Counted from the first letter of the stretch, positions 29,958 through 40,962 are shown. The stretch is 64,000 nucleotides of DNA from Phycisphaerae bacterium (GCA_012719955.1 JAAXZI010000041.1:1-64000), one strand, 5' to 3'. Notes: generated from the sequence alone by a model not told the origin. Translations and numbers: made by a program.

Positions 29958-30629
29958 CGGGATGTTGCGGCACGCCAAGCGTTTTTGGGACGCTGGACGA
30001 TCAGGTGTGCATAAGCGTCGGGCATTGGCCGGTCGGTTTATGATCACCGGCCCTGATGAAGGAGACGGTTGGTTCTGATTCATGCCTCATCGGGGGCGTG
30101 AAAGATCACAATGCCGGCGTACGATGACGGATGTGTGCCTTCCAGGCGGCATAAAGCCTGGCCACCATCGTGAGCCAGCAGGCAACCTTCAGGTTAAATC
30201 TTCGCCACAGGCCGGTTCGGCCCGGCAGGCTGAATGTCAGGCAGGCACGTAAGGACTTCGGAGATTCGCACCTTCCTTTGAAGGGATTTTGAACTGGTGG
30301 CAGAGGACTTCATGAAATCAAACGGAACGGCCCCCCGGGGATCTGGCAGCCAGCAGATTCTCCGCTCGGCCTATCCGACCCTAAAAAGCCACTAATTCTA
30401 GACTTGCGATCATAAGAAGGCTTCTTGCGGCCCTCCTCAAACCTGAGGTTGCACGGCCGGGAAGCCGGTCTGCTCAGGTGATTATCGGAGCCTCCTTTAC
30501 CCCACCCTTGCCCTTCGGCGTCATCAACTTCCCCGAAAGAAGCTGAGAACCCCCAGAGTGCCTCCAGGCGTCTGAAGTCGCCGGCGGCTCTCATAACTCT
30601 GGGAACGCATACGGTAAGGAAGGTGAACC

Positions 30630-32216
30630 ATGGGATTACCCGCATTGCTCGCGGCGGTAAGCTCATTGGATCTCGCGTTCCTGATTCTCGGTCTCGCGAT
30701 CGGTGCTGTCGCGGTTTATATCGCGCTGAGCTTCTCCGGAAAGGGAAAGCTGGCCGCCGCGGAACGGGAATCGGAACGGATCATCAATGAGGCCCAACGT
30801 CAGGCGGATGTGATCGTCGAAAAAGCCAAGGTCGAAGCAGAAAAGGAGTACTTTCGCAAGAAGGATCAGTTCGAAAAAGAGAGCTCGGTGATCCGGGAGG
30901 AGCTGAAAGAAACCGAGAAACGGCTCGACAAGCGAACTGATCTGCTGGACAAGAAACTCGATACCCTCACGTCCAAGGAGAAGATGCTCGAACAGACGGA
31001 TGCCCGTCTGAAAGAACGCGAAAACGTTCTCAAGCAGAAGGAGCGAGAGGTTGACCTCACGCTGGAAGAGCAGCGGGCCCAGCTCCTGCGGATCAGCGGG
31101 ATGAGCGTCGAGGAGGCCCGCCAGCTTCTGCTCACCCGGCTTCAGCATGAGGTGGAGCGCGACGCGGCCGAGATGGTGGACAAGATCCTCACCGAGGCCC
31201 GCGACACGGCCCAGGAGAAATCCCGGGAGATCATCGTCACCGCTATCCAGCGCTTCGCCACCGAGCACACCAGCGCCAGCACGGTCAGTACGGTGGACAT
31301 CCCCTCCGACGACATGAAAGGCCGGGTCATCGGGCGTGAAGGGCGGAACATTCGGGCCTTTGAGAAGGCCACCGGCGTGGATGTGATCGTGGACGACACC
31401 CCCGGGGTGGTGGTGGTCAGCGCGTTCGACCCTGTCCGGAGGGAAATCGCCCGGCTGTCGCTCGAACGGCTCATCCAGGATGGACGAATTCATCCCACGC
31501 GTATCGAAGAGATCGTCGAGGAAGTCGGCGTGGAGGTCGCCCGCCAGATTGTCGAGCGCGGCAAGAAGGCTGCCGTCGAGGCAAACATCGGCGGTCTGCA
31601 TCGCAAGCAGATCGACCTGCTGGGCCGATTGAGCTACCGGACCAGTTACGGCCAGAACGTCCTTCAGCACAGCATCGAGGTCGCCTTCCTGTGCCAGATG
31701 ATGGCCGACGAACTCGGCCTGGACGGCGCCCTGGCCCGGCGATGCGGCCTGTTGCACGACATCGGTAAGGCCGTGGACCACGAAGTGGAGGGCGGCCACC
31801 CCCAGATCGGGGCCGACATCTGCAAGCGCTTTGGCGAGCGACCCGAGGTGCTGAACGCCATCGCCGGTCACCACGGCGATGTTGAGGCCATCAGCCCGTA
31901 CACGCCCCTCGTGGCGGCGGCCGACGCGATCAGCGCAGCCCGGCCGGGCGGACGCCGGGAGTCGCTCGAACGCTATATCAAGCGCCTCGAGCAGCTCGAA
32001 GGCATCGCCAACAGCTTCCCGGGCGTGAAACAATCCTATGCCGTCCAGGCCGGCCGGGAGGTCCGTGTGATCGTGGACGCCAACCGGGTCGATGATCACG
32101 TGGCCGCCAAGACTGCCTATGACATCGCCAAGCGCATCGAGCAGGAGATGACTTACCCCGGCGAGGTCAAGGTCACGCTCATCCGCGAGGTGCGAGCGAC
32201 GGAGTACGCCCGGTAG
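30630..32216 (+). CDS. rny: Ribonuclease Y
   Basis: N-terminal TM + coiled coil, KH ([65 protein letters not shown]), HD ([24 protein letters not shown]). Confidence 0.97.
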   Translation: MGLPALLAAVSSLDLAFLILGLAIGAVAVYIALSFSGKGKLAAAERESERIINEAQRQADVIVEKAKVEAEKEYFRKKDQFEKESSVIREELKETEKRLDKRTDLLDKKLDTLTSKEKMLEQTDARLKERENVLKQKEREVDLTLEEQRAQLLRISGMSVEEARQLLLTRLQHEVERDAAEMVDKILTEARDTAQEKSREIIVTAIQRFATEHTSASTVSTVDIPSDDMKGRVIGREGRNIRAFEKATGVDVIVDDTPGVVVVSAFDPVRREIARLSLERLIQDGRIHPTRIEEIVEEVGVEVARQIVERGKKAAVEANIGGLHRKQIDLLGRLSYRTSYGQNVLQHSIEVAFLCQMMADELGLDGALARRCGLLHDIGKAVDHEVEGGHPQIGADICKRFGERPEVLNAIAGHHGDVEAISPYTPLVAAADAISAARPGGRRESLERYIKRLEQLEGIANSFPGVKQSYAVQAGREVRVIVDANRVDDHVAAKTAYDIAKRIEQEMTYPGEVKVTLIREVRATEYAR

Positions 32217-32324
32217 AGACGGCTTTTCGCCATGAAGGCACGGAGCGCGGCTTTTGGCCGCGAGTCGTCAGTTTTCAGTTCTCCGGGGCCGTTGGGTTCG
32301 TTTTTTCAAGTTTGAGAGACCAAA

Positions 32325-32357
32325 ACCGCACTGGCGTCGCGCCAGTGCGGTTTTTTT
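32325..32357 (+). terminator. Rho-independent terminator downstream of rny
   Basis: accgcactggcg-tcg-cgccagtgcggt followed by a T-tract. Confidence 0.85.
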
Positions 32358-32595
32358 GGCTTCGTTTGGCGCTGGGGGTTTCTGGCCGGCTGCGCCGGCA
32401 GGTTGTCAGTTGTCAGTTTTCAGTTTGTCCAGATGAAAACCGCTCCCGTCGGTGCAGGGGAACCCCCTGTGTGACGGAGCACGGCGGAATTCCGTCTGGC
32501 CGGGTATTCAGTTGGAAAAGAGCGCTGACTGCTCGATCAATATACTCCCCGTTTGGGCGGGGTGACGGGTGAAGTTTGTAGATTGTTTGGGTTGA

Positions 32596-33399
32596 TCATC
32601 TCTCGACGAAAACATGCTCGCGGTGGTAAGCCATTGCCGCCGGGTCGGGGGTGAAGCGGGTGGGTAGGCGGAGTTCACGGCCCTCCAAGTCCAGCAGGGT
32701 CTGGCGGTGGAAGACGGGTGGATCGTCGATGTGCACGCGCCGTGAAATGACCACCCGGAGTGACGCGTCAAACGTGATCAGGCCCCGGTCGAAGGCGCGG
32801 TCGTAGAGGGCATTCAGGGCAATGCCGTTGCGCGGATCGGCGCGGCGGTTGGCGTTGACTTTCCAGGGGATGATGTGGCTGGCGTTGAGCAGTTCGGGAA
32901 TAGCAAGGTCGGAGAGGGCGCATCGGCCCTCGTAACTTGCCAGCACGGCCGTGCGGAAAAAGGCCTGGACGCGGCGGGCTCGGATGGTGCGCTCCACCTC
33001 CGTCGGGCCTTCCGGCAACTCAAGCTCTGTCTCCAGAACGGGGGCATCCTTGCCCGTCAATCGCGCATAAGCGGCCTCGGCTTCGGCGGCAACCTGCTCG
33101 GCGTTTTCCTCGAACTCCTGCCAGAGCGTGCGGTCCTCATCGCTGGCGTTCCCCAGGCCGGCAATGTTACGCGCCTGCTGCACGGGGTCGAGGCTGGCGA
33201 AATTGACGGCTTTCATGGCGACCGCTGATGGCGTGCGCCCGATCAGTCGGGCCAATTCGATGATCTCGGGGTTGTTCCGATGCAGCCTGCCGAAAGGTGT
33301 CCGGCAATACAGCCGGAAGGTCACCAGCCGCTGATCCCGGGACCATCGAACCCGTTTCGACATGAGGTGTATCATGCGGTCAAAGGGCATGTGTGACAA
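32596..33399 (-). CDS. HNH endonuclease family protein
   Basis: RCALSDLAIPELLNASHIIPWKVNANRRADPRNGIALNALYDRAFDRGLITF. Confidence 0.85.
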   Translation of the reverse strand: MSHMPFDRMIHLMSKRVRWSRDQRLVTFRLYCRTPFGRLHRNNPEIIELARLIGRTPSAVAMKAVNFASLDPVQQARNIAGLGNASDEDRTLWQEFEENAEQVAAEAEAAYARLTGKDAPVLETELELPEGPTEVERTIRARRVQAFFRTAVLASYEGRCALSDLAIPELLNASHIIPWKVNANRRADPRNGIALNALYDRAFDRGLITFDASLRVVISRRVHIDDPPVFHRQTLLDLEGRELRLPTRFTPDPAAMAYHREHVFVER

Positions 33400-33417
33400 G
33401 ATGGCTCTTTAGTTCAG

Positions 33418-33636
33418 CCGTTGGTGAGGGTACCGGCGCTTGGCGGATCTTTCCGCCGGTGAGGGCACCGGCGGCACTTTGATGGCCAGTTCCTTCCGGT
33501 GGTGGGGACGCCGGTGCTTGGCGGGCCCCTCCGCGGGTGAAGGCACCGGCGCTTGGCGGGGTCTTTCCGCCGGTGAAGGCACCGGCGCTTGGCGGGGTCT
33601 TTCCGCCGGTGAGGGCACCGGCGGCACTTAGGGAGG
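33418..33636. repeat. Degenerate ~36-bp tandem repeat array
   Basis: gccggtgaaggcaccggcgcttggcggggtctttcc-type units; two near-identical adjacent copies, ~4 degenerate ones, no spacers. Confidence 0.85.
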
Positions 33637-33720
33637 TTGGCCTGATCGGTCGGGCACCCGAATCCGGCCGTCGGCGCGACGGGGCTAAACATTGGGATCG
33701 GTCCGGGCTATAATGTCGGT

Positions 33721-33768
33721 CATGGGTAGCGAATCGGGACATGCTCATGGGTAGCGAATCGGGACATT
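33721..33768. repeat. Direct repeat catgggtagcgaatcgggacat x2, 25-bp period
   Basis: catgggtagcgaatcgggacatgctcatgggtagcgaatcgggacatt. Confidence 0.9.
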
Positions 33769-34082
33769 CCGGTTTGCAGGCCGGGCCGCGGTACGAGGCC
33801 GTATCGGCCGTGGGGCTGGCGACGCTGGTGGCGGCGCTGCATCTGGCGCTGGTGGCCGGGAGGGTGCCCGTGCGCTGCCCGCGGGGGCGGCAGGCGGACA
33901 CGCTCATCTGGCGGCCGCCGGAGAGCCCCCAGACCGAGGTCCAGCACGACGGCGACCGAGTTCCCTCCAATCCCACCCGCCTCTTCAGCGCCGGCCGGCT
34001 GGCCTTGACCGCCGGCATGGTGATCATCGCCCTGGCCTTCCGGGTGCAGGTCATGCGCGTCGGGGCGGCGCTGGCCCGGTAG
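33741..34082 (+). CDS. Possible hypothetical membrane protein
   Basis: 113-aa ORF with two hydrophobic stretches; an antisense ORF of similar length also exists. Confidence 0.25.
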   Translation: MLMGSESGHSGLQAGPRYEAVSAVGLATLVAALHLALVAGRVPVRCPRGRQADTLIWRPPESPQTEVQHDGDRVPSNPTRLFSAGRLALTAGMVIIALAFRVQVMRVGAALAR

Positions 34083-34087
34083 CCCTC

Positions 34088-34256
34088 CAGGTTTCCAGTT
34101 TCCAGTTACCGGTTCCCAGTTTCCAGTTCTGACAATCACGAAGACACGGAAAAAACTGAGAACCGAGGGCTGGCAACCAACGACCGGCGATTCACAACTG
34201 ACAACCGACGACTGACAACCGACCACCGACAACCGACCACTGACAACTGACCATTC
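34088..34256. repeat. Low-complexity intergenic repeats (ccagtttccagtt / gacaaccgac series)
   Basis: Tandem ~11-12 nt units directly upstream of secA. Confidence 0.85.
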
Positions 34257-34272
34257 TATCGAGAGCATTATC

Positions 34273-37200
34273 GTGAACGTTCTGGAATTACCCGGCAAAG
34301 TTCTTCGCAAAGTATTCGGCACGCGTAACGACCGCCTCCTGAAACGCTACGGGGCCATCGCCGATAAAGCTCTGGCCTATGAGGATGAATATCGGGCCCT
34401 TACGCCCGAGCAACTGCGGGCCAAGACGGACGAATTCAAAAAGCGGCTGGCCGAGGGCGAGTCGCCGGCCAGCCTGCTGCCGGAGGCCTTCGCCGCCCTG
34501 CGCGAGGCCTCCGACCGGGCCCAGAAGCACCGCCACTTCCACTGCCAGCTCATCGGCGGGCAGGTGCTCTACGGCGGCAACGTGGCCGAAATGAGGACCG
34601 GCGAGGGCAAGACCATCGTCTGCCACCTGGCGGCCTACCTGAAATTCCTGGAGGGCAAGAAGGTCCACATCGTCACCGTGAACGATTACCTCGTCCGCCG
34701 TGACGCCGAGTTCGCCCAGCCGATTTTCGCCCTGCTGGGGGCCACGGTGGGCTATATCCAGTCCCAGGTGGATCCCGGCGGGCACGAGGGCATCCGCAAG
34801 CAGGCCTATGCCTGCGACATCACCTATGGCACCAACGCCGAGTTCGGCTTTGACTACCTGCGCGACAACATGAAGACCCGCAAGGAGGACCAGGTTCAGG
34901 GCCGGCTCGACTACGCGATCGTGGACGAGGTGGACTCGATCCTCATCGACGAGGCCCGCACGCCGCTGATCATCAGCGGCCCGGCCCACGACGACGTGAC
35001 CCGTTACAAGTGGGCCGACAGTCTGGCCCGTTCTCTGGTGCGCAAGCAGGTCCAGCTCAACAACGAGACCGCCCAGCGGCTCGCCGCCTGGGGCGACCAC
35101 CCGCCCGAGGAGCTGCTCAGGAATCCCAAGTTCGAGGATGCGGTCAAGCGCTTCCGCGTGGACCCGTACATGCTCACCGAGGACGAGGCGGAGGCCATCG
35201 GCCACAGGCAGCTTTTCGTCGTCCAGCGTGACCGCAAGCAGGCCCACATCACCCACGAGGGCATCGCCCTGGCCCAGGACGAGGCCGGCGTGGGCAGCTT
35301 CTACGTGGGGGCCAACATGGAGTATCCGCACCTGATCGAGAACGCGGTGCGGGCCCACACCGTCTACGAGCGCGACAAGGAATACGTGGTCCAGGACCGC
35401 CAGGTCATCATCGTGGACGAGTTCACCGGCCGGCTGATGCACGGGCGGCAGTGGTCCGACGGGCTGCACCAGGCGGTGGAGGCCAAGGAAAACGTCCCCA
35501 TCAAGGAAGAGACCCAGACCCTGGCCACCATTACCATCCAGAACTTCTTCAAGCTCTACGAGTCGCTGGCGGGCATGACCGGCACGGCCATGACCGAATC
35601 GGAAGAGTTCATGAAGATCTACAAGCTGGAGGTGGTGGCCATCCCCACCAACCGGCCGGTCAACCGCATCGATCATAACGACAAGATCTACCGCACCATC
35701 GCCGGCAAGTACGACATGATCGTGGAGGAAATCAACGAGATGCACCGCAAGGGCCGGCCCAACGATCCCTTCCTGCTGGCCGAGATCTTCCGCCGGCTCA
35801 AGCCCATCGTGGCGAAGGAGCCGGGAGCGGAGGCCCTCCGCAAGGAGAAACTGGCCCGGATCGACGAGGCCCTGGCCCGCTTCGAGGCTGCGGAAAACGG
35901 GGACACTGAGTGCATCCGCTTCATGATGGAGTCGTACGATTTCGTCATGGGGAACCTGGCCAAGGGGCGGCCCGTCCTGGTGGGCACCACCAGCGTGGAG
36001 AACTCCGAAAAACTCTCCAAGCTTCTGGAAAAAACCTACGGGATCGAGCACGAGGTGCTCAACGCCAAGAACCACGCCCGCGAGGCCGAGATCGTGGCCA
36101 AGGCCGGGCACACCCACGAGCCGACCCGCGGCACGGACAAGAGCCCGGTGGGCAACGTGACCATCGCCACCAACATGGCCGGCCGGGGTACGGACATCAA
36201 GCTCGGGCCCGGGGTGGTCTACGAGGCCTGCAAGGTGCCCGAGAACGTCCGCACGCTGGCGCCGAATTACCCGGAGCGCTCGCTGCACCTGTTCCCCATC
36301 CTGAGCACCAAGTGCTGCATCAACTGCCCGGAGTACGACCCCTCCACCAATTGCGCGCACTGCTTCAAGCCCAAGCTCGATCCGCGGTTCCCGGAGATGG
36401 GCCGCAAGATCTGCTCGCTCAACGCCCCCTGCGGGCTGCACATCATCGGCACCGAGCGGCACGAGGCCCGGCGCATCGATAACCAGCTTCGCGGGCGCGC
36501 CGGCCGCCAGGGCGACCCGGGATCGAGCCGCTTCTTCCTCTCCCTGGAGGACGACCTGCTCAAGATGTTCATGCCCGACTGGATGCTCAAGATGATGGAG
36601 AAGATGGGCTTCACCGAGGGCATGAGCATCGAGGCCAAGCAGGTCAGCAAGGGCATCGAACGGGCCCAGAAGAAGGTGGAGGAGCGCAACTTCGGCATCC
36701 GCAAGCATCTCCTGCAGTGGGACGAGCCGATGGATTACCAGCGGCGGGCGTTCTACTCGCAACGGCAGCACATCCTGGAGGGCCGAAACCTCTCCGAGCT
36801 TATCTGGCACATGATTGATGACGAGATCGACGGGGCCGTCGCGCAGTATCTCGCCGAGGACTACGTGGCCCGGCGGATCTCCGATTGGTGCCGGACGGCG
36901 CTGGACGTCAACATCGAGGCCAGCGAACTGGAAGGCGAGGAGGACGCCGCCCACCTGGAGTCGCGCATCCGCGAGAAGGCCATCGACGAGGCGACCGATT
37001 CCATCCGCACCACGCTGGGCGAGTACATCGATCCCGACGAGGAACCCTCGCAGTGGGATCTGGGCGGGCTCATGAAATGGGCCCAGCGGATGTGCAACGT
37101 CTCCATCCCGCAGAATCAACTGCGCAAGATGAGCCCCGCGGAGATCGAGGACGTGCTGCTGGAGGCCGCCAGGAAGCACTATTCGGAGGTGGATCTGTCG

Positions 37201-38289
37201 GCGGTGGAGGCCTACCTGGATCCGGGTTACGGACGGCGGGCCCTGGCCGACTGGGCGCGGGCCAAGTTCGCCATCGAGCTCAAGAGCGAGCAGATCGCCG
37301 AGGGTTCGGCCGCCGAAGTGGCCGACGTCATCCGCGAGAAAGTTCGCGCCGCCTATGCCCGCCGGGAGATCGAGTACCCCGTGGACGCCCTGCTCAACCA
37401 GGTCTTCGCCGGGGTCGGAACGGACAACACCTATGCCCTGCAGGCCGTCGTGGGCTGGGCCAACTCGAAGTACAACGCCGGCTGGACCACCGACACGCTG
37501 GCGAACAAGAGCATTCCCGAAATCCGTGGCATGTTGCTGGACCTCACGCGGTCGTTCCAGGAAGGCGGACTGGAGCGGGAGATCGAAGCGGCCCTGGCCC
37601 GCTATCCGCTCACCGGCGACGGTGCCCAAAGCGCAAGTGCGGGGTCTGAATCAGCCGCCAGCGCGAGCGAGGGCTCGAACGGAACTCTGATCGACTGGGC
37701 GAAGGAGCGCTTCGGCAAGGCCGTTGATCTTGAGGCCCTCCGTCAACCAAACGCCGATGTCCGCGAGGTGCTCCGCCAGGCCGGCCAGGAGTTGATGCGC
37801 TGGGAGCTGACCCAGCTCGAACGTTACGTTCTCCTGCGTATCTATGACCAGGGCTGGAAGGACCACCTCCTGGAGATGGATCATCTCAAGTACGCGATCA
37901 TGCAGCGGCCGTTGGGCGGCGATCAGACCCACCCGCAAAGTCAGTTCGCCATCGAGGGCCGCGACCTGTTCGAGCAGATGTGGAAGTCCGTGCGTGGTCG
38001 CGTGACCGACATGATCTTCAAGGTCTCCGTCGGCGACTCCACCGGGAGCGAGACAACCACCCGCACCATGGCCTCCGGCCCGCAAGTGCAGTTGCGCCAC
38101 GACGCTTCGACCGGAGCGGGCTTCGCTGCCGCGGGCATGACTCCCGACCAGCAGGCGGCCATGCGGGCCCAGGGCGAGGCCAAACCGGTCACCATCCGCC
38201 GCGACCAGCCCAGAGTCGGGCGGAATGACCCCTGCCCCTGCGGGTCGGGTAAGAAGTACAAGCAGTGTCATGGCAAGGGAATCAGATAG
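34273..38289 (+). CDS. secA: Preprotein translocase subunit SecA, enlarged (1338 aa)
   Basis: [122 protein letters not shown]-terminal SEC-C ([20 protein letters not shown]). Confidence 0.98.
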   Translation: MNVLELPGKVLRKVFGTRNDRLLKRYGAIADKALAYEDEYRALTPEQLRAKTDEFKKRLAEGESPASLLPEAFAALREASDRAQKHRHFHCQLIGGQVLYGGNVAEMRTGEGKTIVCHLAAYLKFLEGKKVHIVTVNDYLVRRDAEFAQPIFALLGATVGYIQSQVDPGGHEGIRKQAYACDITYGTNAEFGFDYLRDNMKTRKEDQVQGRLDYAIVDEVDSILIDEARTPLIISGPAHDDVTRYKWADSLARSLVRKQVQLNNETAQRLAAWGDHPPEELLRNPKFEDAVKRFRVDPYMLTEDEAEAIGHRQLFVVQRDRKQAHITHEGIALAQDEAGVGSFYVGANMEYPHLIENAVRAHTVYERDKEYVVQDRQVIIVDEFTGRLMHGRQWSDGLHQAVEAKENVPIKEETQTLATITIQNFFKLYESLAGMTGTAMTESEEFMKIYKLEVVAIPTNRPVNRIDHNDKIYRTIAGKYDMIVEEINEMHRKGRPNDPFLLAEIFRRLKPIVAKEPGAEALRKEKLARIDEALARFEAAENGDTECIRFMMESYDFVMGNLAKGRPVLVGTTSVENSEKLSKLLEKTYGIEHEVLNAKNHAREAEIVAKAGHTHEPTRGTDKSPVGNVTIATNMAGRGTDIKLGPGVVYEACKVPENVRTLAPNYPERSLHLFPILSTKCCINCPEYDPSTNCAHCFKPKLDPRFPEMGRKICSLNAPCGLHIIGTERHEARRIDNQLRGRAGRQGDPGSSRFFLSLEDDLLKMFMPDWMLKMMEKMGFTEGMSIEAKQVSKGIERAQKKVEERNFGIRKHLLQWDEPMDYQRRAFYSQRQHILEGRNLSELIWHMIDDEIDGAVAQYLAEDYVARRISDWCRTALDVNIEASELEGEEDAAHLESRIREKAIDEATDSIRTTLGEYIDPDEEPSQWDLGGLMKWAQRMCNVSIPQNQLRKMSPAEIEDVLLEAARKHYSEVDLSAVEAYLDPGYGRRALADWARAKFAIELKSEQIAEGSAAEVADVIREKVRAAYARREIEYPVDALLNQVFAGVGTDNTYALQAVVGWANSKYNAGWTTDTLANKSIPEIRGMLLDLTRSFQEGGLEREIEAALARYPLTGDGAQSASAGSESAASASEGSNGTLIDWAKERFGKAVDLEALRQPNADVREVLRQAGQELMRWELTQLERYVLLRIYDQGWKDHLLEMDHLKYAIMQRPLGGDQTHPQSQFAIEGRDLFEQMWKSVRGRVTDMIFKVSVGDSTGSETTTRTMASGPQVQLRHDASTGAGFAAAGMTPDQQAAMRAQGEAKPVTIRRDQPRVGRNDPCPCGSGKKYKQCHGKGIR

Positions 38290-38382
38290 GCCGCCTCGGA
38301 CAGGTAAACAGGTTGTCTTACCGGCGCCCTTTCGCAATGATCGTGCGCGATGGTAAGTATGATAGCCAAGCCCACGACTTGT

Positions 38383-38720
38383 GGGCCGTGCCGGCTTTGT
38401 ATACCACGGCTCTTGGCCCGTGCGGCTTTGTGTGCCACGGCTTTTGAGCCGTGCTCTGTAGCACTAGCGTCTCGCCGGTGAAGAATCAGTGCGGCACCGG
38501 CGTCTCGCCGGTGCAGGAGCGGGCATCCGCCAGCATAGGGGGGCGGGCATCTTGCCCGCCTTCCTGAATCCGAATGGAGGGCAGGCGTTTTATTCGGGAA
38601 ACGGTTGGTCACCAGGCTCCCATGGAGGACACGATCCGGGCGCTACGGCGAGAACGGCCGGTACGGAGCCCGGCCGCTACGGAAGTGGGGAGAGCGACCG
38701 GTGCGGAAGTAGGGAGAGCG
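38383..38720. repeat. Composite intergenic repeat, forward copy
   Basis: gccacggctcttggcccgtg / gccacggcttttgagccgtg / gccggtgaagaatcagtgcggcaccggcgtctcgccggtgcagg / ggggggcgggcatcttgcccgccttcctgaatccgaa / aacggccggtacggagcccggccgctac. Confidence 0.8.
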
Positions 38721-38814
38721 GCCGTTCACGCAGCCCTTTGCGCGCGGGCCGGTCCGACCGCAGATCATGCGATGCCCATAGACATGGAGAAGTTGGCGTC
38801 GGGGAGAGTCACGC

Positions 38815-39501
38815 ATGGTGCCGCTATTCTTTACCACTGTTTTACTCGTTGCCTTTGCCCTGGGGTTCATCCTTTTCGCCAGAATGCTGAAGCGCAAGGA
38901 TTCGCCGCGGCAAAACCGATGGCTCCACGTGTGGGGGAGCCTGACCGGCGGACTGCTGGCCGCGGGGATGGCGGTGGAGCTCTGGAATCGCCGCTCCTCC
39001 CTGACAGCCGGTACACAGTGGATCGTGCAGGCAACCTGCGTTGTCCTGTTGGCAGGGTGCGCCCTTTACCAGGCATATCTGGCCCGCCGCCGCACAACGC
39101 CACGGGAGGCCTTGCTCAACTATGTCGCCGACTCCTCGGTGTGCGGGCAGTGCGGCTACAACCTGACCGGAAACGTGAGCGGGATCTGCCCCGAGTGCGG
39201 CTGGGCCATCCCGGCGCGCCCGCCGCTTGTCGAACGCCGCGGCTGGGTCCGGTGGTGGGAACAATGGGACATCCAGTATCTGGAGAACTGGAAAAAGTCG
39301 CTGGCGAGCATGGCCCTGCTCACCTTCAGCTTTGGCGGCCTGTTCGTCTTTGGCGCTTACAAGGGCGTTCCAGCCGTTATGGTCCTGGCGGGTCTGCTCC
39401 TGCTGAATTTCACGATTAATGTGATCCGGGTGATTGCCTATGCCCGGCGCCTGCGGGGCCAGGCCAGCCCGCCGGCACAGAGCAGCCCAGAGCAACGGTA
39501 G
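38815..39501 (+). CDS. Membrane protein with CxxC zinc ribbon
   Basis: TM segments around CGQCGYNLTGNVSGICPECGWAIPARPPLVERRGW. Confidence 0.75.
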   Translation: MVPLFFTTVLLVAFALGFILFARMLKRKDSPRQNRWLHVWGSLTGGLLAAGMAVELWNRRSSLTAGTQWIVQATCVVLLAGCALYQAYLARRRTTPREALLNYVADSSVCGQCGYNLTGNVSGICPECGWAIPARPPLVERRGWVRWWEQWDIQYLENWKKSLASMALLTFSFGGLFVFGAYKGVPAVMVLAGLLLLNFTINVIRVIAYARRLRGQASPPAQSSPEQR

Positions 39502-39792
39502 CCGCAGGTGTTGCAGTTCCTCGTAGCGGGGCGACGCGGGCCTGAGGAGGGCGTGCATCCTGCACGCCTTTGAGGCGGGCGGGATACCCGCCCCCCTGAT
39601 GCGCCAGGCCGCTTGACCCTGATCCTTTGTCAGACTCGTAGCCCCAACGGGCTGTATTGACTGGGCTAATCGGGGTAAACTATCGTAGATTTTACAGAAA
39701 CTCACAGGCCGGGGAGCGCCCCTCAGGCGTCGCTGCTTTTAGGGTTTGGGGCGCCCTCCGAGGCTTGGGGTGTAAGGGAGTATCGATCTGTT

Positions 39793-40008
39793 ATGGCCCT
39801 GGACAACCGGAGTATTGAAGGACGTTTCGACCGCAAGCGCGAAGAGAAGGAGCGCATTAAGGCCGGCCTGCCCGGCGAGGATGAACCGCCACTACCCCCG
39901 CCCGTGGAGCCCATCCACACGGACAAGAACAAGCAGGTGGGGCGCAATGATCCCTGTCCCTGCGGCTCGGGCAAGAAATTCAAAAAATGCTGTGGGAAAC
40001 AGGCATGA
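39793..40008 (+). CDS. Small SEC-C motif protein
   Basis: [23 protein letters not shown]. Confidence 0.85.
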   Translation: MALDNRSIEGRFDRKREEKERIKAGLPGEDEPPLPPPVEPIHTDKNKQVGRNDPCPCGSGKKFKKCCGKQA

Positions 40009-40385
40009 TCGATTACCTGCGTCAGCTTCTCAGCGAGCTGCGCGATCCCTGGGTCTGGTTCGGGTTGGGAGCCCAAGGGCTCTTCTTCATGCGCTTCTTC
40101 TGGCAATGGGTGGTGAGCGAGCGGCGCAAGCAGAGCACCATCCCGCTGGCCTTCTGGTACCTCTCGCTGGGCGGCGCGCTCTCGACCTTTGTCTATGCGG
40201 CCGGCCGACGCGACCCGGCCATTATGCTGGGGCAGCTTCCGGCCTGCTTCTTCTATATCCGGAACCTGATGCTGATCCACGGACAGGTGGTCCGGCGACG
40301 CCGTGCCGGCCTGCCCGTGACGACGCCAAGCACGTCCAAGGTCTGGGAGACCGGAGAAACAACTGTCCAGGGCTCCCGGCCGTGA
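40005..40385 (+). CDS. Lipid-A-disaccharide synthase N-terminal-like (LAB_N) membrane protein
   Basis: [56 protein letters not shown] overlap with the preceding gene. Confidence 0.85.
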   Translation: MIDYLRQLLSELRDPWVWFGLGAQGLFFMRFFWQWVVSERRKQSTIPLAFWYLSLGGALSTFVYAAGRRDPAIMLGQLPACFFYIRNLMLIHGQVVRRRRAGLPVTTPSTSKVWETGETTVQGSRP

Positions 40386-40421
40386 CGTAAGCTATTGACC
40401 GTACTTGGTTTAACAGACGGA

Positions 40422-40449
40422 TTGATTCACGTACTGGCTATCCTATAAT
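40422..40449 (+). promoter_or_regulatory. Sigma70-like promoter
   Basis: TTGATT - 16 nt - TATAAT upstream of the 40470 ORF. Confidence 0.45.
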
Positions 40450-40469
40450 TCGCTGACAGGAGCGCGCAG

Positions 40470-40850
40470 GTGCCCACCATCCTGGCGGCAACAGGCATAG
40501 CGGGTAAGGCCGGTGAGATTCTGATCGCCGGCTCGCTGCTGGTCATTTTCTTTCTGGCGTTGGGGGTGGGCCTCTGGTACTATCGGCGCTGGCGAGGGGA
40601 ACCGGATCCCCCCTCTTCCGTTCCCTGGACGTTGGATGATTTGCGCAAGTTGCGGGCCCAGGGGATGTTAACTGATACCGAATACCAGGCGCTGCGCGAC
40701 ACGATTATCGGCCTCCATACCGGGGAGCCCCCTGCGGCGGCGACGCGGGAAATCCCACGTCCGGCCGCGGCCCAGAAGGAGGCTGACGAAGAGTGGGACT
40801 GGGTCGCGGAAGAGGATCCCCGATCCGGCGGTTTTGATGTTAAGAAGTGA
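40470..40850 (+). CDS. Small membrane protein with SHOCT-like helix
   Basis: One TM, then WTLDDLRKLRAQGMLTDTEYQALRDTIIGL. Confidence 0.6.
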   Translation: MPTILAATGIAGKAGEILIAGSLLVIFFLALGVGLWYYRRWRGEPDPPSSVPWTLDDLRKLRAQGMLTDTEYQALRDTIIGLHTGEPPAAATREIPRPAAAQKEADEEWDWVAEEDPRSGGFDVKK

Positions 40851-40962
40851 AGCCTGGACTGACGATACCGTTCGCAACGGCCTGAAGCGCAGGCAGGGAA
40901 GTCAGCGAAGACAAGGGAATCAATCGCCGCCGGCCAAAAGCCGGCCGCATGGCGGGAATTAA

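Noticed and set aside
33418-33636. Possible CRISPR array (36-bp repeat)
   Set aside because: Units are directly adjacent with no spacers, and no cas genes are in the window.
34088-34256. ccagtttccagtt / gacaaccgaccactgacaac repeats as a secA regulatory element
   Set aside because: Low-complexity simple repeats also seen near 32270-32430; too generic to claim regulation.
34288-37629. 1113-aa ORF on the minus strand, antisense to secA
   Set aside because: High-GC antisense shadow of a strongly supported CDS; composition (HVLDLR, VGGDGHH-like runs) is typical of spurious antisense translation.
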